From: Bacteroidales bacterium
GTDB taxonomy: Bacteria; Bacteroidota; Bacteroidia; Bacteroidales; VadinHA17
Assembly (NCBI GenBank): GCA_003155705.1
Contig: PMEC01000142.1
Coordinates: forward strand, 769-9,015
Direction: 5' to 3'
DNA: 8,247 nucleotides
Shown here one piece after another: positions 1-5,548 of the stretch; the first letter of the stretch is position 1, and every line of letters starts with the position of its first letter. The position numbers were made by a program, and so were the translations under genes. Under the pieces are notes generated by a model that was not told the DNA's origin, did not search any database, and worked only from the letters and a program-made list of their open reading frames with translations.

Positions 1-1
1 A

Positions 2-376
2 TATTTGGCTTTTATTCTTGCTTTTGAGTACAGGTTGATAAGCAGACATTGTGTCAATTGTTTTTACTGGGGCAAGTTCTGTGGATTTGGTAAAGGAAGG
101 CTTAGCGCCGCGTTCTTCAAAAGAGGTGATCCCCAAAAATTTTGTGAAAAAAGAGTGTCCTGGAAAGACATGATTCCTGATTTATTGATTTCTCTCATTC
201 CATTAATAATCGGGATAGTATTCTTGATACTTAGATTCAACTTTCTTTTTTTGGGTGCTGAAGTAATATTGATTGCAACAACAACTATTGGAAATGGATT
301 TATCCGTAGTACCCTGACATGTAAATTTTGTAAACAGAGAGAACTAGGATGCCCGGCTGAACGACTGTTCGCGTGA
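2..376 (+). CDS. Cysteine-motif membrane protein, 5'-truncated, family not named
   Basis: The frame is open to the left edge of the window, so this is probably the C-terminal part of a longer gene; a TTG at position 5 exists but is an unlikely start because the frame begins inside a hydrophobic stretch. What is visible: the end of a likely membrane helix, then CVNCFYWGKFCGFGKG, then a lysine-rich segment with a further Cys, a strongly hydrophobic region of about 45 residues (DLLISLIPLIIGIVFLIL and LFLGAEVILIATTTIG, likely two helices), and a C-terminal CKFCKQRELGCPAERLF. The paired CxxC-type motifs on both sides of the membrane segments suggest binding of a metal or a thiol-redox role. I recall similar proteins in anaerobes and methanogenic archaea but know no function. 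The coding call is firm; the role is unknown. Confidence 0.75.
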   Translation, partial: YLAFILAFEYRLISRHCVNCFYWGKFCGFGKGRLSAAFFKRGDPQKFCEKRVSWKDMIPDLLISLIPLIIGIVFLILRFNFLFLGAEVILIATTTIGNGFIRSTLTCKFCKQRELGCPAERLFA

Positions 377-428
377 TAACAATTTTGACCTGAATAGCTT
401 TAATTTAAATTTATATATCGCCATTATC

Positions 429-542
429 ATGAAAGATGCAATAATGAGCCATAATTCTGATTATACAAAAAATGTCGAAGCTATGTTCGATGCAATAAGC
501 TATGATGCAGTCAAATTAATTATTGAAAACTCTGAAAAGTAG
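429..542 (+). CDS. Tiny 37-residue ORF, doubtful
   Basis: An ATG-to-TAG frame of 37 codons lies in the otherwise empty stretch between 377 and 662. The peptide contains KNVEAMFDAISYDAVKL. The segment VEAMFDAIS resembles the start of UbiE-type methyltransferases, where a similar MFD-x-IA-x-x-YD sequence precedes the SAM domain, but the frame stops before any methyltransferase motif appears. It could be a gene remnant, a small peptide, or chance. No ribosome binding site or promoter supports it. Confidence 0.2.
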   Translation: MKDAIMSHNSDYTKNVEAMFDAISYDAVKLIIENSEK

Positions 543-572
543 TTTTTGATATTTATGACAAAAGCCAATAAC

Positions 573-589
573 TTGTTCAGCTGGAACAA
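573..589. repeat. 17-nt inverted repeat, possible operator or weak terminator
   Basis: TTGTTCAGCTGGAACAA forms perfect 6-bp arms (TTGTTC / GAACAA) around a 5-nt centre and is followed by TTTTC. It lies 31 bp after the tiny ORF at 429-542 and about 75 bp before the DinB-like gene. The stem is too short for a convincing intrinsic terminator. A regulator binding site upstream of the next operon is equally possible. Apart from this and the tiny ORF, nothing recognisable was seen in 377-662. Confidence 0.3.
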
Positions 590-662
590 TTTTCTTGCCA
601 CTTCCACTCAACTACGGTATTTTTATTTTGAATTTTAAAAATTCTGCATAAACAAAATTGCC

Positions 663-1145
663 ATGAAAGAAACTTCTGAAATTATAACCGAAATCATACC
701 TTTAATAGAGGAATGGGAGCAAAAGTTGGCTTCCCTGCCCAATGAGACAATCACCCGGCGAAGAAACAGTCAGAACAGGACTATCAAACAAATCCTTGGA
801 CATTTAATCGATTCAACCTCAAACAATACCCACAGAATTGTTCATCTTCAATATCAACCTACTCCTTTGATTTTTCCAAACTATGCGACCTTTGGAAATA
901 ATGACCGGTGGATCGCAATTCAGGATTATCAAAATGAAGATTGGATGTCCATGATCCAGCTCTGGAAATATTCACTTCTTCATTTCTGCCATATAATTAA
1001 TAATGTAAAAGAGGATAAGCTTGAAAACGAGTGGATTTCAGGACCTGACAAGACTATTACTTTAAAATCAATGATCATTGATTTTCTTAGACATCTAAAA
1101 TTACATATGTCCGAGATAAACAATTTAATTAACTCAAAAGTCTGA
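663..1145 (+). CDS. DinB/YfiT-fold metal-binding protein
   Basis: The 160-residue product has the size and pattern of the DinB superfamily, four-helix-bundle proteins that often hold a divalent metal through three histidines and include bacillithiol/mycothiol S-transferases and many uncharacterised members. The helix containing ILGHLIDS supplies His47, the usual position of the first ligand. Near the C-terminus FLRHLKLHMSEI supplies His144 and His148 in the HxxxH spacing expected for the other two. A Trp/Asp-rich middle (DRWIAIQDYQNEDW) matches the loop that borders the pocket in this fold. No signal peptide or membrane segment is seen, so it should be cytoplasmic. The ATG at 663 directly precedes the conserved region. 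It is followed after 18 bp by the DUF3795-type gene, suggesting co-transcription. The substrate is unknown; a thiol-dependent transferase role is only a family-level possibility. Confidence 0.85.
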   Translation: MKETSEIITEIIPLIEEWEQKLASLPNETITRRRNSQNRTIKQILGHLIDSTSNNTHRIVHLQYQPTPLIFPNYATFGNNDRWIAIQDYQNEDWMSMIQLWKYSLLHFCHIINNVKEDKLENEWISGPDKTITLKSMIIDFLRHLKLHMSEINNLINSKV

Positions 1146-1163
1146 TTCAGATTGCCTAATCCA

Positions 1164-1595
1164 ATGTCATTTGAAAGTATCATGATTGCTCCATGTGGGA
1201 TAAATTGCGGAACTTGTATTGCCCACCTGAGGAACAAAAAAAAATGCTGTGGGTGCAAGCCGGAATCCGGATTTAAAGTTAACCATTGCGCCGCATGCAG
1301 GATTAAAAACTGCGAATTCCTCATCAAATCTGCTTCAGGCTTTTGCTTTGATTGCGAATGGTTCCCTTGCCTTAGATTAAAACAAATTGACAAACGATAC
1401 CTGACAAAATACAAAACCGGTTTAATTCAGAACCTGGTGAAAATAAAAGAGATTGGAATTACTGAATACATCAAAAATGAGATCATCAGATGGACATGTC
1501 CAAACTGTGGATCAATTATCAGTGTCCACAGGGACAACTGCCTGTCGTGTGATCTTGATTTGACAACATTCAAAACATTGGTATCTCAAACGTGA
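1164..1595 (+). CDS. DUF3795-type cysteine-rich protein
   Basis: This 143-residue protein carries 16 cysteines. The N-terminal APCGINCGTCIAHLRNKKKC matches the opening of DUF3795 proteins (CGxxC-x2-C followed by a further C-rich segment). Next come CAACRIKNC and CFDCEWFPC, then the RYLTKYKTG stretch typical of the longer members, and finally a C-terminal zinc-ribbon-like module with CPNC at 112-115, His122 and CLSC at 126-129. The arrangement implies two or more bound zinc ions or Fe-S clusters. The family has no established function that I know of. I chose the ATG at 1164 over an in-frame TTG at 1152; an ATG at 1182 would also keep all the cysteines. The 18-bp gap after the DinB-like gene argues for one transcript. 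The protein is probably cytoplasmic. Confidence 0.8.
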   Translation: MSFESIMIAPCGINCGTCIAHLRNKKKCCGCKPESGFKVNHCAACRIKNCEFLIKSASGFCFDCEWFPCLRLKQIDKRYLTKYKTGLIQNLVKIKEIGITEYIKNEIIRWTCPNCGSIISVHRDNCLSCDLDLTTFKTLVSQT

Positions 1596-1664
1596 AAAAT
1601 TTAATATTTGTCTTAAAGCGTTTCAAAACTAAAAACAGAAATAAAATTTTCAACCCAACCTGTC

Positions 1665-1673
1665 TATAATTTG
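1665..1673 (+). promoter_or_regulatory. Candidate -7 promoter element for the CDF gene
   Basis: TATAATTTG followed by CACC resembles the Bacteroidota housekeeping -7 element (TAnnTTTG), though the spacing inside the element is off by one base and no clear upstream TTG is seen. It lies 77 bp before the TTG start. Between it and the gene is an imperfect inverted repeat, TTAGTATT (1706-1713) and AATATTAA (1721-1728), which could serve as an operator. Both are weak calls. Confidence 0.35.
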
Positions 1674-1749
1674 CACCTCAAAGAACTTTATGGTAACCAA
1701 AAGTGTTAGTATTAAAAAAGAATATTAATTCTCATATAAATAAATAACA

Positions 1750-2658
1750 TTGGCTCACGAACATAGTCATAATGACAACACGGCTGAAATCACTGGCATA
1801 AATAATGCATTTTTTATTGGTATCGTCTTGAACTTAGGATATGTTTTGGTACAGATCGTCATTGGAATAAAAATCAATTCTTTGTCATTATTATCTGATT
1901 CCGGACATAACTTTTTAGATGTTGCAGGTTTAGCGTTAGCAATGCTGGCTTTCAGACTTTCCAAATCAATATCAACAGAAAAATATACTTACGGATACAA
2001 AAAAGCATCAATATTAATATCCCTGCTCAATGCAGTTGTTTTATTGGTTTCAATTGGTGCAATTGGATATAATGCCATATTAAGATTTCAAAATCCGGAA
2101 CCTTTACCAGGTAAAACAGTTGCTATTGTTGCAGGAATTGGCATAATAATAAATGGATTTTCCGCTTTTTTGTTTTTTAAAGAAAAAGCGAAAGACTTAA
2201 ACATAAATAGTGCTTTTTTACATTTAGCTTCAGATGCCCTGGTATCGCTAGGATTGTTAATTGGAGGAATTATCATTTATTACACTCATATTTACTGGAT
2301 AGATCCTTTAATGAGTGTTTTTATCTGTTCAATTATCATTGTAAGCACACTGCGGCTTCTTAAAGACAGTTTAAGGCTTTCACTTGATGGAGTTCCCGAA
2401 AATGTTGATATACAAAAAGTAAAAGAAGTGATTTTAAATACTGAAGGAGTCAAAGACCTGCATCATCTTCATGTTTGGGCAATAAGCACGACACAAAATG
2501 CGATGACCGGGCATTTGGTTGTTTCTGAAAATATCTCCAATGCAGAACTCAGAACAATAAAAAACAAAATCAGAGATGGACTGGAACAACTAAACATTCA
2601 TCATACAACACTTGAAATAGAACCTGAGACGCTAAACTGTGAAGAAATTAAGTGCTGA
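1750..2658 (+). CDS. Cation diffusion facilitator, zinc-type efflux transporter
   Basis: The 302-residue product is a full-length CDF-family transporter, which expels zinc or similar divalent ions in exchange for protons at the inner membrane. The N-terminus is short and histidine-bearing (HEHSHN). Six hydrophobic segments follow. TM2 contains SDSGHNFLD with His53 and Asp57, and TM5 contains LHLASDAL with His158 and Asp162. This HxxxD/HxxxD set is the metal site of the CzcD/ZitB/ZnT-like zinc branch rather than the all-Asp type of iron or manganese carriers. The cytoplasmic C-terminal domain shows GVKDLHHLHVWAIS, the usual ferredoxin-like fold motif, and the protein ends in a Cys-containing tail. 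An in-frame stop at 1741-1743 and the absence of an early ATG make the TTG at 1750 the only reasonable start. The 154-bp gap upstream suggests its own promoter. Substrate specificity beyond zinc is not resolved. Confidence 0.93.
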   Translation: MAHEHSHNDNTAEITGINNAFFIGIVLNLGYVLVQIVIGIKINSLSLLSDSGHNFLDVAGLALAMLAFRLSKSISTEKYTYGYKKASILISLLNAVVLLVSIGAIGYNAILRFQNPEPLPGKTVAIVAGIGIIINGFSAFLFFKEKAKDLNINSAFLHLASDALVSLGLLIGGIIIYYTHIYWIDPLMSVFICSIIIVSTLRLLKDSLRLSLDGVPENVDIQKVKEVILNTEGVKDLHHLHVWAISTTQNAMTGHLVVSENISNAELRTIKNKIRDGLEQLNIHHTTLEIEPETLNCEEIKC

Positions 2659-2731
2659 TAATATTGGTAAGAAAATGCCAGTTTATATAATAAGGCATAT
2701 ATTATGTTTATCTGGCAAATTGATTTGGAAA

Positions 2732-2746
2732 TGCCATCCGATGGCA
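2732..2746. repeat. 15-nt perfect dyad, possible operator
   Basis: TGCCATCCGATGGCA has perfect 7-bp arms around one central base. It sits in the 137-bp gap between the CDF gene and the CarboxypepD_reg-like gene, 50 bp before the start at 2796. There is no T-run after it, so it is not a typical terminator. A TGGCA at 2713-2717 can also pair with the left arm. A near -7 sequence, TATCTTTA, begins at 2761, just downstream, so the dyad would be placed to act as an operator. No regulator is identified. Confidence 0.3.
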
Positions 2747-2795
2747 ATAGGAAAATTATGTATCTTTACAATGGACTATTTAAAACATTCAAATA

Positions 2796-3635
2796 ATGAC
2801 CCTTTGCGGACAAAAACTTTATATTAAAGAAGGATTAGTATTTTTTATTCTATTCATCCCTGGACTTGTTTTCTGCCAACCTCATTCAGGAAAAATTCTA
2901 TCAAGTGAAACAAAATTGGGGATTGGCTTTGTGAATGTTGGAATCAAAGGGAAAAACATAGGTACCGTCTCGGATGAGCATGGCAATTTTATCATAAATC
3001 TTGAAAGAATCGATGAGAATGATTCGGTACGATTTTCAATGATAGGATTCGAATCCAAATCATTCCAGGTTGGAAATTTCAAACAGGATACTTCAAAATT
3101 TATATATCTGAATCCCAGAGTATTTAGTATAGAAGAGGTTAAGGTGTTATATCAAAGACCCAGGAAAGTACTTATAGGTTATGAGGTCACTTCTGGTTTA
3201 AGCGCAGGTTTTGGGTATAACTTTTTAGGGTGTGAATTCGGTATTAAAGTCAATATCAAACGGCCGGTAAGATTATTAGATTTAAATCTTAACGTCGCTT
3301 CGTGCACATTTGATACCGTAACCTACAGGTTAAATATTTACCAGTCAATAGATAAGTCGGAGTACAAAAATATTCTGACTAAGCCAATTTACATTTCTTT
3401 TACAAAAGATAAAATCAATGAACCTGTCACTTTTGATTTAAGCAAATACTTCATAAAAATTGAAGGTGATGTCTATATCGCTTTAGAATTGTTCAAAGAT
3501 TTTGGTGAAGGTAAGCTATTTTATTATACTGATCCCCTTTGGGGAGATACTTACAACAGGAGAGCAATTGAGGGAACTTGGGCTAAAGCCTCAGGAGAAA
3601 TCGGGATGTACCTACATGGTCAATTAATAAGATAA
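2796..3635 (+). CDS. Secreted protein with CarboxypepD_reg-like N-terminal domain
   Basis: The 279-residue product begins with a signal peptide (hydrophobic GLVFFILFIPGLVF, likely cleaved near Cys27/Gln28). Residues about 30-115 form a CarboxypepD_reg-like beta-sandwich: the segments FVNVGIKGKNIGTVSDEHG and VRFSMIGFES follow the familiar pattern of variable introduction, GTVSDexG turn and 'IGFE' strand. In this phylum the domain usually opens SusC/TonB-dependent receptors. Here there is no plug or barrel; instead about 150 further residues, mostly predicted beta strand, include GYNFLGCEFGIKV and FDLSKYFIKIEGDVYIALE. Proteins of this two-domain shape are common and uncharacterised in Bacteroidota. 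The Cys at the cleavage region is not in a good lipobox, so a lipid anchor is unlikely. Periplasmic or surface location is inferred. The gene ends 29 bp before the bidirectional terminator at 3665-3699. Confidence 0.8.
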   Translation: MTLCGQKLYIKEGLVFFILFIPGLVFCQPHSGKILSSETKLGIGFVNVGIKGKNIGTVSDEHGNFIINLERIDENDSVRFSMIGFESKSFQVGNFKQDTSKFIYLNPRVFSIEEVKVLYQRPRKVLIGYEVTSGLSAGFGYNFLGCEFGIKVNIKRPVRLLDLNLNVASCTFDTVTYRLNIYQSIDKSEYKNILTKPIYISFTKDKINEPVTFDLSKYFIKIEGDVYIALELFKDFGEGKLFYYTDPLWGDTYNRRAIEGTWAKASGEIGMYLHGQLIR

Positions 3636-3664
3636 TATTCATTACGAAGATTGTCGGTCAATAA

Positions 3665-3699
3665 AAAAGAAAAGGCAACGCAAGGATGCCTTTTCTTTT
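3665..3699. terminator. Bidirectional intrinsic terminator
   Basis: Perfect 13-bp inverted arms (3665-3677, AAAAGAAAAGGCA, and 3687-3699, TGCCTTTTCTTTT) flank a 9-nt loop. Read either way, the right side of the stem is T-rich, so it can end both the + strand gene finishing at 3635 and the minus-strand tRNA whose 3' end is at 3701. Confidence 0.85.
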
Positions 3700-3700
3700 G

Positions 3701-3773
3701 TCGGCCCGGAGGGGATCGAACCCTCGACCCCATGATTAAGAGTCATGTGCTCTACCAGCTGAGCTACGGGCCG
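3701..3773 (-). tRNA. tRNA-Lys (anticodon CUU)
   Basis: The minus strand folds into a complete 73-nt cloverleaf. The 7-bp acceptor stem CGGCCCG/CGGGCCG is perfect, followed by U8-A9, the D stem GCTC/GAGC, the anticodon stem CATGA/TCATG with loop CTCTTAA (anticodon CTT, + strand 3738-3740), a 5-nt variable loop, and T stem GAGGG/CCCTC with TTCGATC loop. The discriminator base is A and CCA is not encoded. CUU reads the AAG lysine codon. Transcription ends at the terminator immediately downstream, and no integrase or attachment duplication is seen beside it. Confidence 0.97.
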
Positions 3774-3783
3774 AATTAGGCTG

Positions 3784-3791
3784 CAAATTAA
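3784..3791 (-). promoter_or_regulatory. Candidate -7 promoter element for tRNA-Lys
   Basis: On the minus strand this reads TTAATTTG followed by CAGCC, one mismatch from the Bacteroidota TAnnTTTG element. It is 10 bp ahead of the mature tRNA 5' end, which fits the short leaders usual for tRNA genes. No clear upstream TTG element is seen. The rest of the 205-bp gap up to 3978 is AT-rich, with a 12-nt palindrome TGAACAAGTTCA at 3842-3853 and no gene. Confidence 0.35.
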
Positions 3792-3978
3792 CTGAAAAGT
3801 TGAGAACTATAAAAATAAAAAAATAAAATAATCCGACAAATTGAACAAGTTCAGCCGGAAAATTGCAAATTCGGGAATCGTTTTCATGAGCTAATATTTC
3901 ATCGTGAACAATTACTATAGGAAGAATATCATTTCAATCAATTGTGAGTATAATTTATCATCCGGAAATTTAAGTTAA

Positions 3979-4734
3979 ATGAAAAAACTATATTCCTACA
4001 ACTTTGTAACCAGGATTCTATTCCTGATCTTTACCCCTACTCTGTTCCGGGCATTAAACTTTGCATTTATCTGGCACTCTATTTATTGGGGGACAATTAC
4101 CCTGGTCGTAATTATTTGGGGAGTTGTGATTGCAATTTCCCCGCTTTTCGGAAGATTAGGGTGTGGATGGATTTGCTTTATGGGAACTATTCAGGATCTT
4201 ACCAGCCAGCGTTCTTTATTCCATATCAAATGGCATAAACCCATTCTCTGGACAAGAATTCTTAATATTTGTGCATTCTTCACGACAGCATTTATTTTCT
4301 TCTTTATACGATTAGATTCCGGAACAATAACAGGATTAAAATTTGATCCATGGTTTTTGAATATGGATTTTAATAATCATTACAAGCAGATATGGATTTA
4401 TGATACCCTTGGTGCCGTTTTGCTTGGATTGTTATTAGAACGTCGGTGGGTATGCCGTAACTTATGTTTCATGGGGGCTTTGTGTGCTTCAGGGGCCTCA
4501 ATCTCCAGATTAATACCAGTTGTAGATGCTCGGAAATGCAATCTTTGCGGCAAATGTGAAACAGATTGCCTGGTCAGAATTCCAATTAAAGACTATGTGA
4601 CTAAAAATCATGGTTTAGTTACTAATTCAGAATGTCTGGTATGTGGAAAATGTATTGAAAGCTGTAAACCTGAAGCATTGAAAATTAAATTTATATGGAA
4701 TCGGAAAAAATACATTCAAAAACATAACTCTTAA
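3979..4734 (+). CDS. NapH-like membrane protein with two 4Fe-4S clusters
   Basis: The 251-residue product has about four membrane helices (roughly residues 10-30, 36-56, 94-112, 138-155) and a C-terminal cytoplasmic ferredoxin domain. Two cysteine pairs border the helices: GCGWICFMG (Cys62, Cys66) and WVCRNLCFMGALC (Cys159, Cys163, Cys169). The ferredoxin part holds CNLCGKCETDC (Cys187, 190, 193, 197) and CLVCGKCIESCKP (Cys219, 222, 225, 229), both able to bind 4Fe-4S. This is the architecture of NapH/YccM/RdxA-type proteins, which pass electrons between the quinone pool and a partner. Unusually, the proline that normally follows both juxtamembrane CxxxC pairs is Phe in both places (CFMG twice). 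A methyltransferase starts 9 bp downstream, so the two are almost certainly co-transcribed. A TATAATTT at 3949-3956 could be part of the promoter. The electron partner is unknown; a NapH gene symbol is not justified without nap genes nearby. Confidence 0.88.
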   Translation: MKKLYSYNFVTRILFLIFTPTLFRALNFAFIWHSIYWGTITLVVIIWGVVIAISPLFGRLGCGWICFMGTIQDLTSQRSLFHIKWHKPILWTRILNICAFFTTAFIFFFIRLDSGTITGLKFDPWFLNMDFNNHYKQIWIYDTLGAVLLGLLLERRWVCRNLCFMGALCASGASISRLIPVVDARKCNLCGKCETDCLVRIPIKDYVTKNHGLVTNSECLVCGKCIESCKPEALKIKFIWNRKKYIQKHNS

Positions 4735-4743
4735 AACAATAAA

Positions 4744-5502
4744 ATGAAACCTGGTATTACTGAATTCATCAGGACTCCGGAAGGAAGAGCCCTTGAGTAT
4801 TTCCATGAAGGAGAAGATGAATTTCTTCAAACTCAAACCGGAATAAAATATCCCATTTACAAAGAGATCATTTGTGTTCTTGATAATATTTCATTAACTG
4901 GAAATAATGAGAATTATCAGAAAATGTACGATCGTTTCTCCATGTTTTATGATTTTACCACAAAAATATATGCACGATTTAAAAGTGGAAATGAAAAAAA
5001 CAGGCTGTTGCAATATCTTTCATTGCTTGATATAAAAAACGGGGATAAGGTAATAGAGATTTCTATAGGAACCGGACGTAATATAAAATATCTTAATCCC
5101 GATGCTGAATTCTATGGTATTGACATATCTTTAGGAATGCTCAGGCAATGTCAGAAAAAAATGAAAAGACTTATGCGGGAAATTACTTTAATTCAGGCTG
5201 AGGCAGAATCTTTACCAATAAAAGATGACTCATTTGATGTAGTATTTTCTGCCGGTGGATTTAATTTTTTCAACAATCCCGGCAAAGCAGTCATTGAAAT
5301 GTTGAGAATAGCAAAAAGCGGAACAAAAATTTTAATAACTGACGAGACTGAAAAATTAAGATTGAAGTATAACAAAAATGATTTTTATAAAGCGAGCGAA
5401 ATCAAAAACCCTGTCACATATTTGCCCGATTCTTGCAGGAATATTGAATATAAAGAGATCTGTGATGGTGATCTGTATGTTCTTACATTCAATAAACCAT
5501 AA
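4744..5502 (+). CDS. Class I SAM-dependent methyltransferase, UbiE-like, with Trm112-like N-terminus
   Basis: The 252-residue product has a Rossmann-fold methyltransferase core. Motif I is VIEISIGTG (103-111), motif II YGIDISLGML (124-133), and the post-II/IV region runs AESLPIKDDSFDVVF (154-168), followed by FFNNPGKAVIEMLRIAKSGTKILITDET, as in UbiE-type enzymes. Ahead of the core, YDRFSMFYDF (62-71) matches the short helix preceding the SAM domain in that group. The first 50 residues (FIRTPEGRALEY and TGIKYPIYKEIICVLDN) follow the layout of the Trm112-like zinc domain, 'CPxC...GxxYPIxDGIPxxL', but lack its cysteines. The substrate cannot be read from sequence; quinones or other small molecules are family-level possibilities. 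It sits 9 bp after the Fe-S membrane protein, implying one operon and probably a shared pathway. No membrane segment is seen. The ATG at 4744 is well placed. Confidence 0.9.
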   Translation: MKPGITEFIRTPEGRALEYFHEGEDEFLQTQTGIKYPIYKEIICVLDNISLTGNNENYQKMYDRFSMFYDFTTKIYARFKSGNEKNRLLQYLSLLDIKNGDKVIEISIGTGRNIKYLNPDAEFYGIDISLGMLRQCQKKMKRLMREITLIQAEAESLPIKDDSFDVVFSAGGFNFFNNPGKAVIEMLRIAKSGTKILITDETEKLRLKYNKNDFYKASEIKNPVTYLPDSCRNIEYKEICDGDLYVLTFNKP

Positions 5503-5548
5503 AATGAATAAAAAAGCATTTTCTCTTAAATAATTTTAATTGAAAAAT

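Noticed and set aside
980..1414. Minus-strand frame of 144 codons
   Set aside because: It lies antisense over the DinB-like and DUF3795-type genes, both of which have clear family motifs; it has none.
2639..2827. Plus-strand frame of 62 codons (GTG start) bridging the CDF and CarboxypepD_reg-like genes
   Set aside because: It overlaps the ends of both neighbouring genes in another frame, has odd composition and no recognisable motif.
3701..3773. tRNA-Lys as a possible integration site for a mobile element
   Set aside because: No integrase, no direct repeat of the tRNA 3' end and no mobile gene was seen on either side.
4627..4836. Minus-strand frame of 69 codons over the junction of the Fe-S and methyltransferase genes
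   Set aside because: Antisense to two well-supported coding regions and without motifs.
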